From Parascardovia denticolens DSM 10105 = JCM 12538 (GTDB lineage: Bacteria > Actinomycetota > Actinomycetes > Actinomycetales > Bifidobacteriaceae): a stretch of 64,000 nucleotides of DNA. A program made the position numbers and the translations under genes. The DNA lies in assembly GCF_001042675.1 (NCBI RefSeq), contig NZ_AP012333.1:558001-622000 (forward strand), given 5' to 3'. How positions within the stretch are numbered: the stretch's first letter is position 1; the number at the start of each line of letters is the position of its first letter. The notes under the pieces were generated by a model. The model made no database searches and was not told the origin of the DNA. It saw nothing but the letters and a program-made list of their open reading frames with translations. Of this stretch, positions 19,496 to 27,038 are shown one piece after another.

Positions 19496-19609
19496 GATTC
19501 CGGCCTCGCCGCAAACCGCTCACCAGCCCGGCTTGACACGTCAAGACCGCGGATGCGGTAGAGTTTCTACTAGAGGCATCGCTGGATGCAGCGTTGAGGA
19601 TGGTGGCAG

Positions 19610-20398
19610 ATGGCAAACAATCTCCTGCATGAGATCTCGGATGACGACGTCTCCGAGGATGAATCGGATGAAGTCTCCCCTCGGAGCCTGGGACTGCGCC
19701 GCCAGCTTTATACCATGCTGTATGGGCGGAACAAAGTGGCCGTGCTTTACGGCCAGGTGATGACGGCGATCATCGCCATCTGCCTGGTCCCCTTGTGTTT
19801 CAAGCAGACCTGGACCATCTTCTCAGTCATCGAGATCAGCTGCACGGTCATCTTCATCATCGATTACGTCGCGCGCTGGGTCACGGCCGACCTGCGTCTG
19901 GGCAAAGGCAGGGTCTCCTTTTTCATCTATCCTTTCACCCCCATGGCCATCATCGACCTCCTGTCCATCCTGCCCACCTTCCTGGGCCTGGACTCCGTCT
20001 GGCGCTCGCTGAAGGTCCTGCGCCTGTTCAGGACCATCCGCGCCTTCAAATTCATCCGCTATTCCAAGAGCATGCGGGCCTTGGCCAGGGTCCTGCTCAA
20101 GCAGAGGGAATCCCTGATCGCCGTCTTTTTGTTCGCCATGGGCTATGTTCTGGTGACCGCCCTGATCATCTTCAACGTGGAGCCGCAGACCTTCCATACC
20201 TTCTTTGATGCTTTGTATTGGGCCGTCGTCAGCCTGACGACCGTGGGTTATGGGGACCTGTATCCGACCACGGATGTGGGCAAAGCCATAGCCATGATCT
20301 CCTCTATCATGGGAGTGGTCGTCGTGGCCATGCCTTCCGGCATCATCACCGCTGGCTTGGTGGACGAGCTGAAAAAGGAATCCCATCGCATGCTTTAG
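19610..20398 (+). CDS. Voltage-gated potassium channel (six-TM, Kv-like)
   Basis: 262 residues with S1-S6 layout. S4 carries regularly spaced Arg/Lys (LKVLRLFRTIRAFKFIRYSKSMRAL). The pore helix and selectivity filter read SLTTVGYGDLYP and S6 is AIAMISSIMGVVVVAMPSGIITAG. This matches bacterial Kv channels. It allows K+ flux set by membrane potential. The N-terminus is acidic. A TTGACA lies at 19533-19538 but the nearest TAGAGT is 20 bases on, so the promoter is uncertain. The gene runs towards and nearly touches the convergent aminotransferase gene (11-base gap). Confidence 0.92.
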   Translation: MANNLLHEISDDDVSEDESDEVSPRSLGLRRQLYTMLYGRNKVAVLYGQVMTAIIAICLVPLCFKQTWTIFSVIEISCTVIFIIDYVARWVTADLRLGKGRVSFFIYPFTPMAIIDLLSILPTFLGLDSVWRSLKVLRLFRTIRAFKFIRYSKSMRALARVLLKQRESLIAVFLFAMGYVLVTALIIFNVEPQTFHTFFDALYWAVVSLTTVGYGDLYPTTDVGKAIAMISSIMGVVVVAMPSGIITAGLVDELKKESHRML

Positions 20399-20409
20399 GC
20401 CCGCGACCC

Positions 20410-21624
20410 CTACTGGCGGTAGGTGCTGAGGAAGTCGGCCAGCTTTTCCCCGGCCGCGGTCAGGGTCCGCCGGTGGGACAGGTAGACGATGCGGAAATGA
20501 TCGGGCTTCGGCCAGTTGAATCCGGTCCCCTGCACCACCAGCACCTGCTTTTGGAAGAGGAAGTCATAAGCGAACTGCATGTCGTCACGAATGTTGAACT
20601 TCTTCAGATCCAGCTTGGGGAAGATGTAAAAGGCGGATTGGGGTTTGACCACGCTGACGCCGGGGATCTCCTTGAGGATGTCGTAGATGCAATCCCTTTG
20701 CTCGTGGATCCGTCCGCCCGGGCGCAGGTATTCCTCCACGCTTTGATAGCCGCCCAAGGCGGTTTGCACGATGGATTGGGCCGGCACGTTGGAACAGAGG
20801 CGCATGTTGGAAAGCATGTTGATCCCCTCCATATAGTCCCGGCCCAGGCTCTTGTTGCCGGAGATGACCATCCAGCCCACGCGGAAACCGGCCACCATGT
20901 GGGACTTGGACAGGCCGGAGAAAGTGACGCAGAAAAGGTCGGGGGCCAGGGAGGCGATGGATACGTGTTCGGCCCCATCCATGGTCAGACGGTCATAGAT
21001 CTCATCGCAGAAGATCATGAGCCCATGCTTGCGGGCCAGGTCGACGATCTGCTCCAGAACCTCCTTGGGATAGACGGCCCCGGTGGGATTATTGGGGTTG
21101 ATGACCACGATGGCCTTGGTCTTGTCGGTGATCTTCCTCTCCATGTCGGCTATGTCCGGGTACCAGTCGGACTGCTCGTCGCACAGGTAATGGATGACTT
21201 TCCCTCCGGACAAGGTGGCGCAGGCCGTCCAGAGCGGGTAGTCGGGGGCGGGGATGAGGATCTCGTCACCGTCATCCAAAAGGGCTTGCATGGCTAGGTT
21301 GATCAGTTCGCTGACCCCGTTGCCGGTATAGATGTCTTTGATGTCCAGGTTGGGGATTTTCTTCAGCTGACAGTATTGCATGATGGCTTTGCGGGCGGAG
21401 AAGAGGCCACGGGAATCCGAGTAGCCTTCGCTTTCAGTCAGATTGCTCATCATGTCGTGAATGACCTCGTCGGGGGCGGTGAAGCCGAAAGTCGCCGGAT
21501 TGCCGATGTTGAGCTTGAGGATCTTCTTGCCGGCCTCTTCCATACGGGCGGCCTCCTGCACGACCGGCCCGCGGACGTCATAGAGAACATTGTCAAGCTT
21601 GGAAGATTTCTGGAATTGCCGCAT
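20410..21624 (-). CDS. alaA: Pyridoxal-phosphate aminotransferase (AlaA-like, alanine transaminase)
   Basis: 404 residues from the chosen start (MRQFQKSSKLDNVLYDVRGPV). Class I/II fold with NPNNPTGAVYP, CDEIYDRL, and the PLP-binding Lys in SGLSKSHMVAGFRVGW; the C-terminal RIVYLSHRRTL carries the substrate-carboxylate Arg. The N-terminal KSxKLxNVxYDVRGPV pattern is that of E. coli AlaA, which interconverts pyruvate/glutamate and alanine/2-oxoglutarate. The ATG at 21624 has GAGG seven bases upstream and gives the family N-terminus; an upstream in-frame ATG (21663) adds 13 unrelated residues. Confidence 0.9.
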   Translation of the reverse strand: MRQFQKSSKLDNVLYDVRGPVVQEAARMEEAGKKILKLNIGNPATFGFTAPDEVIHDMMSNLTESEGYSDSRGLFSARKAIMQYCQLKKIPNLDIKDIYTGNGVSELINLAMQALLDDGDEILIPAPDYPLWTACATLSGGKVIHYLCDEQSDWYPDIADMERKITDKTKAIVVINPNNPTGAVYPKEVLEQIVDLARKHGLMIFCDEIYDRLTMDGAEHVSIASLAPDLFCVTFSGLSKSHMVAGFRVGWMVISGNKSLGRDYMEGINMLSNMRLCSNVPAQSIVQTALGGYQSVEEYLRPGGRIHEQRDCIYDILKEIPGVSVVKPQSAFYIFPKLDLKKFNIRDDMQFAYDFLFQKQVLVVQGTGFNWPKPDHFRIVYLSHRRTLTAAGEKLADFLSTYRQ

Positions 21625-21741
21625 CGTCGCCTCGGTCCTCGTCGTGCTTTCGCGCATTCTCATGCTTGTGATAAATCTCAGGATACCAGGAGGACGGCAG
21701 AGAATCGATTATGCTGGCGAAGGAAGGGAGGGTCTTCGGGC

Positions 21742-21769
21742 TTGAATTGGGCGAGCGGACCTGTATGAT
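21742..21769 (+). promoter_or_regulatory. Promoter of the flavoprotein reductase gene
   Basis: TTGAAT (21742-21747), 16 bases, TATGAT (21764-21769). The start codon follows 8 bases later with no Shine-Dalgarno sequence, so the mRNA is probably leaderless. Confidence 0.6.
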
Positions 21770-21777
21770 GGCGAGCC

Positions 21778-23139
21778 ATGGAACATTACAGCTTCACCAA
21801 TGTCATCATCGGTTTCGGTAAAGGCGGCAAGACCCTGGCTAAGTTTTTGGCCGGCAGGGGAGAGGAGGTCCTGGTCATCGAGAGATCCGACCAAATGTAT
21901 GGGGGCACCTGCATCAACGTAGGCTGCCTGCCTTCCAAGAATCTGATCCTCAACGGGCAGAAAGGTCTTCCTTTCGACCAGGCCACGGTCAAGCGCGAGC
22001 GGATGACCGAGCAGCTGAGGGCCAAGAATTACCATATGGTGGCCGACGAAGAGACCGCCACCGTCATGAACGGGACAGCCTCCTTCTTGGATGATCATAC
22101 CCTGGCCGTAAAGTTGGCGAATGGGAAAGACCTGCAGGTGACCGGGGAGCGGATCTTCATCAACACCGGAGCCCGGCCGAACATCCCGGCCGGAGTGGAG
22201 CTGGGGCCGAGGATCGTCACTTCCAAAGAAGCCATGGAGCTGCCGACCAACCCCGCCAGTCTGGCCATCGTCGGCGGCGGCCACATCGGTCTGGAATTCG
22301 CCGGCATGTTCTCCAGCTATGGGTCCCGGGTGACCGTTTTCGACCATCATCAGCGGCTTCTGATGGATCAGGATGAGGACGTGGCCGCTTTGGTGACGAA
22401 GGACTTGATTGACTTGGGAATTACAATCGTCAAAACCAAGCCTTCCTCCATCGTGGATGATGGTTCCCAGGTCCAGGTGACTTATCGGAATGAGGCTGGC
22501 GAGTCTGTATCCGCCTCCTTTGACGCCGTCCTTCTGGCAACCGGCCGCAGGCCCAATACCGAAGGGTTGGGCCTGGAGAATACGGGCATCGCGGTGACTC
22601 AGAGAGGGGCCATCGCCGTGGACGAGCATCTGCGGACCAGCGTGGACGGCGTCTGGGCCTTGGGGGACGTGAACGGAGGCCCCCAGTTCACCTACATCTC
22701 TTTGGACGACTTCCGCATCATCCGCGACCAGCTTGCGGGCGAAGGGAAGAGGACCACGACCGACCGGTTCGCCGTCCCCTCTTCCACCTTCCTCACCCCG
22801 CCTTTGGCCCATGTGGGAATGACCGAAAACCAGATCCGTCAATCCGGTTTGGAAGCGGGCAAGGACTACCTGGTTTTCTCCCTTCCTGCGGCGGCCGTTC
22901 CCAAGGCTCGCGTCATGGAGAATCAGAGGGGCATCTACAAGATCCTCGTGGACAAGTCCAGTCATGAGATTCTTGGCGCCACCATCTACGCCAATGAGGC
23001 CCATGAAATCATCAATATCATCGCCTTGGCAATGAAAGGTCATCTCGCCTACGAGCTCCTGCGGGACATGATCTACACCCATCCGACCATGGCTGAGGCC
23101 TTGAACGACGTTCTGGCCAAGCCGGCGGAATCAAAATAA
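21778..23139 (+). CDS. Pyridine nucleotide-disulfide oxidoreductase (RclA/MerA-like)
   Basis: 453 residues. N-terminal FAD dinucleotide fold (NVIIGFGKGGKTLAKFLAGRG), redox-active disulfide GGTCINVGCLPSK, NAD(P)-binding motif AIVGGGHIGLEFAGMF, second FAD contact WALGDVNGG, and the dimerisation-domain His of YTHPTMAEAL. This set defines the flavin disulfide reductases. The FGKGGKTLA start and TCINVGCLPSK are most like RclA-type (reactive chlorine / hypothiocyanous acid) reductases and streptococcal Har; that assignment is an inference. A role in oxidant defence fits the stress-rich surroundings. tRNA-Arg follows on the opposite strand. Confidence 0.85.
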   Translation: MEHYSFTNVIIGFGKGGKTLAKFLAGRGEEVLVIERSDQMYGGTCINVGCLPSKNLILNGQKGLPFDQATVKRERMTEQLRAKNYHMVADEETATVMNGTASFLDDHTLAVKLANGKDLQVTGERIFINTGARPNIPAGVELGPRIVTSKEAMELPTNPASLAIVGGGHIGLEFAGMFSSYGSRVTVFDHHQRLLMDQDEDVAALVTKDLIDLGITIVKTKPSSIVDDGSQVQVTYRNEAGESVSASFDAVLLATGRRPNTEGLGLENTGIAVTQRGAIAVDEHLRTSVDGVWALGDVNGGPQFTYISLDDFRIIRDQLAGEGKRTTTDRFAVPSSTFLTPPLAHVGMTENQIRQSGLEAGKDYLVFSLPAAAVPKARVMENQRGIYKILVDKSSHEILGATIYANEAHEIINIIALAMKGHLAYELLRDMIYTHPTMAEALNDVLAKPAESK

Positions 23140-23187
23140 AAGAATAAAAACCACAATAAGAGAAATACAAAAGATGAGATGAAACAG

Positions 23188-23260
23188 TGCCCTGGATGCG
23201 ATTCGAACGCACGACACCCGCTTTAGGAGAGCGGTGCTCTATCCCCTGAGCTACCAGGGC
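23188..23260 (-). tRNA. tRNA-Arg (anticodon CCT)
   Basis: On the minus strand the acceptor GCCCTGG pairs with CCAGGGC, followed by discriminator A. The D-arm GCTCAGGGGATAGAGC, anticodon stem CCGCT/AGCGG with loop CTCCTAA (CCT at 34-36), variable region and T-arm TGCGTTCGAATCGCA are all present. The length is 73 bases and CCA is not encoded. It reads AGG codons. Confidence 0.97.
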
Positions 23261-23430
23261 ACGGGTCTTCGCCTTCCGCTTGTCCAAGTCGCCTTGTCAA
23301 GGCTCGTCGGCGAACACCATCCTCTATGATACATGCCCCCGCTACCTTGCGACGGGGAGGCTGTCGTCACTGTCGTCGGGAGCTGCATAAAATGGGGATC
23401 CGCTCAAGAGAACGACCCGGGGAGGTCTTT

Positions 23431-23949
23431 ATGGAATTGTGTGATCTGTATTCGAAAGACCGGGTCCGGCTTGGACGGACCATGGTCCGTGGGGACGCCC
23501 AGCCGCAAGGGACTTTCCGCATCATCGTCCATTCCTGTCTTTTCAATTCCAAGGGGCTGATGCTGGTCCAGAAAAGGCAGGGCACAAAGGAATCCTGGTC
23601 CAACCTATAGGATATGACGGCCAGCGGCAGCGCCATAGCCGGAGAGACCAGTCAAGAAGCCATGGGACGGGAGCTCTTCGAGGAGCTGGGAATCCGGCAT
23701 GATTTCAGATACGATCCTCCTTTGCTGACCGTCACGGAAAACGGTTGCTTCGATGACATCTATCTCTTCAAAGCCGACTGCGACCTGGATCGGCTTGTTT
23801 TGCAGGCGGAAGAGGTGCAAGAGGTCTCTTGGGCGGATGCTGACGGGATCAAGAGGATGGTGGTCGATGGGTCTTTCATCCCTTACCCGGCAAGTTTCAT
23901 CGACTGCTTTTTCATTACGCCAGGAATGGGACGAACCCTGAAGGCGTGA
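23431..23949 (+). pseudogene. NUDIX hydrolase interrupted by an in-frame amber codon
   Basis: The frame opens at ATG 23431 behind GGGGAGG, reads DLYSKDRVRLGRTMVRGDAQ ... VQKRQGTKESWSNL, hits TAG at 23608-23610, then continues in the same frame as DMTASGSAIAGETSQEAMG RELFEELGI, a perfect NUDIX box (G-x5-E-x7-RE-x2-EE-x-G-I). Family members have Trp at the stop position (SWxNxWDxTAxGSA), so TGG to TAG is a single-base change. Without readthrough, the catalytic half could start only at ATG 23614. If intact, it would hydrolyse a nucleoside diphosphate derivative. Full length would be 172 residues. This is either a recent nonsense mutation or a sequence error. Confidence 0.85.
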
Positions 23950-24034
23950 TTTTTATTCCTGAGGCTTCTTGATGGCTGCTTTTTGGCGCCTCCTGATTCT
24001 TTGACCCCTTCGTGTACCGCAAGAGAGAGAAATT

Positions 24035-24085
24035 ATCGAAATACGATAAAGATATATTGAAATTCGATAAATTTTGTGATATCAT
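24035..24085 (+). promoter_or_regulatory. Promoter with two-copy operator of the DUF2975/HTH pair
   Basis: ATCGAAATACGATAAA (24035-24050) and ATTGAAATTCGATAAA (24056-24071) are direct repeats 21 bases apart (two helical turns). The first also holds the palindrome ATCG-AAATA-CGAT. The promoter TTGAAA (24057-24062), 17 bases, TATCAT (24080-24085) lies within and after the second copy. The arrangement suggests repression by the Cro/CI-type protein encoded two genes later. AGGAG at 24114-24118 serves the first gene. Confidence 0.65.
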
Positions 24086-24123
24086 GACTGTGTCAACCGA
24101 TCAAGCCTTAGCAGGAGTGTGAA

Positions 24124-24618
24124 ATGAACGCAAATCCGAAAACGAAAGTCTTCCGTTTTCTACGGGTAGCCATCGTCGTCATCGCCGTTCTTTGTCTACT
24201 GTTCTTCTTCCTCGTCCTTCCTTGGGCGGGTCAGGCCATCAAAGCGGAGAACCCGGAGTTCTCATGGGCCTTCTGGCCGTGTCTCCTTTACGCTTGGTGC
24301 GTTTCCATCCCCATCTTCCTCGCCCTCTGGCAAAGCTGGCGGATCAGCGGAAGTCTTACCGAACCTTTGAAGGCCTTCACGGCCGGCACTTGCCGACGCC
24401 TGCGCCTGATCGCCCGTCTCGCTTACGCTGACGCGGCCATCATCTTCCTGGGCGCGCTCCTGCTGGCCATTCCCAACGCCGCGCAACCCTTCTTCGGCTA
24501 TGTCATGGTCCCCTTGGGCATCCTGGCCAGTCTGGTCATCGGGGTCATCTTCCAGGCGCTGAGCCACGTGACCGCCCAAGCTACGGGTCTGCGGGACGAA
24601 AGCGAGCTGACGGTCTGA
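24124..24618 (+). CDS. DUF2975 membrane protein
   Basis: 164 residues with four hydrophobic segments (VAIVVIAVLCLLFFFLVLPW; FWPCLLYAWCVSIPIFLALW; YADAAIIFLGALLLAIP; YVMVPLGILASLVIGVIF). The layout and the partner fit the DUF2975 (YoaS) family, which is usually encoded directly before a small Cro/CI-like repressor, as here. The function of the family is unknown. Its stop overlaps the start of the next gene by one base, so the two are translationally coupled. Confidence 0.8.
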   Translation: MNANPKTKVFRFLRVAIVVIAVLCLLFFFLVLPWAGQAIKAENPEFSWAFWPCLLYAWCVSIPIFLALWQSWRISGSLTEPLKAFTAGTCRRLRLIARLAYADAAIIFLGALLLAIPNAAQPFFGYVMVPLGILASLVIGVIFQALSHVTAQATGLRDESELTV

Positions 24619-24851
24619 TGATTGTCTGCACTCTTGATGTCATGTTGGCCAAACGGAAGATGAGCCTGACCGAACTGTCGCAAAAGGTGGGGATCACTTT
24701 GCCCAACCTGTCCATCCTGAAGACCGGCAAAGCCAAAGCCATCCGGTTCGAGACCCTGGCCAAGCTGTGCCAGGCCTTGGAATGCCAGCCGGGTGACCTT
24801 TTCGGGTTCCAAGTGGAGGGGCCTGATGGAACCGGTCTGGTCCAAGCCTGA
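24618..24851 (+). CDS. Small Cro/CI (XRE) family regulator
   Basis: 77 residues, essentially one helix-turn-helix domain (LDVMLAKRKMSLTELSQKVGITLPNLSILKTGKAKAIRFETLAKLCQALECQPGDLF), with the YozG-like signature 'LxxCQPGDLF'. It is coupled to the DUF2975 gene and probably regulates their shared promoter through the 21-base-spaced repeats upstream. Its stop lies three bases before the end of the convergent nitroreductase gene. Confidence 0.92.
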   Translation: MIVCTLDVMLAKRKMSLTELSQKVGITLPNLSILKTGKAKAIRFETLAKLCQALECQPGDLFGFQVEGPDGTGLVQA

Positions 24852-24853
24852 TT

Positions 24854-25510
24854 TCAGTCTTTGATCACCAGATATTGGCCAATCCCCTCGCGCTGGGGAT
24901 GAAGAAGATTGAAGGGGGAGTCGCCGGGATGACCAAGCGCGATTCCTACAGCCAAGGCCTGGTCATCCGGGATGGAGAATTCCGTCCGAATCTCCTGAGG
25001 GTAACGGACGAATTCATAAGCGGGGATGGAATCAAGGCCTTTGTCTTTCGCCGCCAGCATGAGCGACTGGCCGAATGCCCCCAGATCATAGGCGGGCCAG
25101 AGGTTGTCCACGCGAGGGGCGGTCAGATAGGCGACGGCAGGCGCCCGGAAAAGCCCGGTTTCCGCCTGAGCCCATGCCTCCGGGTCTATCCGATGGGCCT
25201 CTTGCAGGGCGGCCAGGGTTTGGCGGAAGTCAGCCATGTGGCGAGCCGATTCCTGCCCCCACTGGTCACGATGCATGATGGGCCAATCCGCTTGCGAGGG
25301 GTCTCCCTTTTCCACATGGCGCATGTGGGACTCTTTGATGCGGTCCAAGGTCGCGCCCATGGCCACGTAAACATGCCAGGGCTGGGCGTTCACCCAGCTG
25401 GGGGCGTGACCGGCCAAACGGACGATTTCCCTGATGGTTTCAGGGCTGACGGGCTTAGGAGAGAAATCACGCACCGAATGGCGCGCTTTCATGACATCTG
25501 TAAATTCCAT
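24854..25510 (-). CDS. Nitroreductase-family FMN oxidoreductase
   Basis: 218 residues. The N-terminal FMN-binding block RHSVRDFSPKPVS and APSWVNAQPWHVYVAMG place it in the nitroreductase family. A central YDLGAFGQSLMLAAKDKGLDSIPAYEFVRYP and late VGIALGHPGDSPFN complete the fold. Such enzymes reduce nitro groups, quinones or flavins using NAD(P)H; the natural substrate is unknown. The ATG at 25510 is chosen because AAGGAT precedes it and the family N-terminus begins there; upstream in-frame sequence has no likeness. Confidence 0.9.
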   Translation of the reverse strand: MEFTDVMKARHSVRDFSPKPVSPETIREIVRLAGHAPSWVNAQPWHVYVAMGATLDRIKESHMRHVEKGDPSQADWPIMHRDQWGQESARHMADFRQTLAALQEAHRIDPEAWAQAETGLFRAPAVAYLTAPRVDNLWPAYDLGAFGQSLMLAAKDKGLDSIPAYEFVRYPQEIRTEFSIPDDQALAVGIALGHPGDSPFNLLHPQREGIGQYLVIKD

Positions 25511-25677
25511 ATCCTTATTATGACTCGCTCCTGCCGACGAGTTGAGGGTGATTTCCGCTTGCATCCCGTCTTTTATTCTCTCTGGGTGGAATTCTGTGGT
25601 TGCATCAAAGCCGAAAATCTGAGCGGAAGATGGGCCTGAGGAATTCGTGGGCGGAAAAGCGCCGCAGGGACCCTCCT

Positions 25678-26268
25678 CTACGGGTTTGATTGATGAGAGG
25701 GAGAAGCCTCCGGGCTTGCGCTGGTCAGAGTCAGCGAATCGGCGATTGAGGCGAACTCGAACATGGCGTTCCGCGAATCCGGGATCGGGCAGACCATATT
25801 GATCAGAGCCTCCTTCTGGCTGGCGACGCCGATGGGAAAAACCAGAAGGACCCCATACCATTCCTTGTCCGGAGAGGCGAAAGAGTACCGCATCTGGCCA
25901 AGAGCGGAACCCATGTCATCCTTCAGAGGGCGGAAGGCCAGGTCATAATCCTTGAAAAGCGGCAGGGAACGGGTGAAGAGAATGTGATAGGAATTCAAGC
26001 GTTCGCTCAGTTCAGCCTTTCCCCACTCCTTGCCCGTCTCCAGGCAGTGGAGGAAGGTCTCCGGGCATCTCCCGCTTCGATAGAAGACGCTGGAGGAAGA
26101 CTCGTCCGGCGTGTCGGAGAAGACTCCGCTCTTCTGGTCGGGTTCCAGGTTGTCGTTGCCAGGGGATCGCGTGACTCCTGGCAACGGAGGGAGGTCCTGG
26201 TCCCACACCGAATAATTCTCCGGTAAATCTATGGTGATTCTATCGTGGAAAAGGGTCGTTTTCATCAT
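25678..26268 (-). CDS. Hypothetical protein, last gene of the type VII-like operon
   Basis: 196 residues beginning MMKTTLFHDRITIDLPENYSVW after AAGGA. No membrane segment or signal peptide. The N-terminal beta-rich look, a Ser-rich centre (DTPDESSSSVFYR), then YSFASPDKEWYGVLLVFPIGVASQKEALINMVCPIP and a C-terminal helix FEFASIADSLTLTS resemble small DcrB/DUF1795-like folds, but this is a faint impression. It is the distal gene of the operon starting at 29350, where immunity or chaperone genes usually sit in type VII effector loci. The function is unknown. Confidence 0.7.
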   Translation of the reverse strand: MMKTTLFHDRITIDLPENYSVWDQDLPPLPGVTRSPGNDNLEPDQKSGVFSDTPDESSSSVFYRSGRCPETFLHCLETGKEWGKAELSERLNSYHILFTRSLPLFKDYDLAFRPLKDDMGSALGQMRYSFASPDKEWYGVLLVFPIGVASQKEALINMVCPIPDSRNAMFEFASIADSLTLTSASPEASPSHQSNP

Positions 26269-26278
26269 GCGTTCCTTT

Positions 26279-26308
26279 CTGTATAAGTCCGCTCTGTATA
26301 AGTCCGCG
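26279..26308. repeat. 15-bp tandem duplication before the hypothetical gene
   Basis: CTGTATAAGTCCGCT (26279-26293) is followed directly by CTGTATAAGTCCGCG (26294-26308), 14 of 15 identical, just upstream of the ribosome binding site of the 196-residue protein gene. Confidence 0.8.
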
Positions 26309-26342
26309 CTTGCGAGGAGGCGGGTTTTCCGTTGTGTTTCCT

Positions 26343-26975
26343 CTATTTGAGGATTTTTAGTGGCCAGGTAATTCGGGGTTGTTTCCAATAGGAAAATGTG
26401 AGTTTGCGTTTTCCTGTGTTGCAGTTGTAGATGGTGGTGGTCATGTCCCAGGGGCCGGTGTGGCCGGTGATGTAATAAAGGAAGCCGTAGACGTTGGGGA
26501 CGCCACCTATTATCGCTAAGTACGCCTCCATGCTGGCTGTCTCGTCCATCCATATGTCGATCCGTTTGTAGTCGGGGCTGACTTTGTAATGGTATTTCGG
26601 GTTGTCGTTGAGGAAGGGGGCGGAGACCGTCGAGAGGAATTCCTTGCCGTTGCGGATCATCCGTGTGCGTTGGGCTGGGGTCACTTCCATGATCACCGCC
26701 CCGTTTTTCGTGGGGTACGATCTCTTCGTTTTCACGCTTAGCATAGTGTGAAATGTCTTTGCGAATTGTTTAGGCGTGAGTTTTACCTGGCGGATGAAGC
26801 TGGCGTCGAAGGTGATGGTGACCAGTTGTTGGGCTGGCCGGGCGGCATGGTCGTGGGCGTGCCGGACGCCGTAGGTGATGCCCCCGGCGAGGATGAGGGT
26901 GAAAACGATGACGATCGCCCAGACGAATCTTGGAATCGTATTACGCCATCGTGGAGTGTTTCTGTCTTTTTCCAT
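26343..26975 (-). CDS. Hypothetical single-pass membrane protein
   Basis: 210 residues. A short basic N-terminus precedes one membrane helix (FVWAIVIVFTLILAGGITYGV, about residues 18-38), and a ~165-residue extracytoplasmic domain follows (TFDASFIRQVKLTPKQFAKTFHTMLS ... PWDMTTTIYNCNTGKRK). No family is recognised. It lies between the LXG-like gene and the 196-residue gene on the same strand. An outward-facing domain would suit an immunity or accessory function for a type VII substrate, which is inference only. Confidence 0.72.
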   Translation of the reverse strand: MEKDRNTPRWRNTIPRFVWAIVIVFTLILAGGITYGVRHAHDHAARPAQQLVTITFDASFIRQVKLTPKQFAKTFHTMLSVKTKRSYPTKNGAVIMEVTPAQRTRMIRNGKEFLSTVSAPFLNDNPKYHYKVSPDYKRIDIWMDETASMEAYLAIIGGVPNVYGFLYYITGHTGPWDMTTTIYNCNTGKRKLTFSYWKQPRITWPLKILK

Positions 26976-27038
26976 TATCGGTGCTTTCTGGGTCTTGCTG
27001 ATTTCTGAAATAGTCTGCTAATGTGTGCATATATATTT

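Noticed and set aside
19533-19564. TTGACA promoter for the potassium channel gene
   Set aside because: The only -10-like hexamer (TAGAGT) is 20 bases from TTGACA, outside the normal spacing, so I did not call a promoter.
23608-23610. UAG as a recoded sense codon (pyrrolysine or Trp)
   Set aside because: Several solid genes end at TAG (for example the DUF2975 region neighbours and the universal stress region), there is no pyl gene, and a single substitution explains the case.
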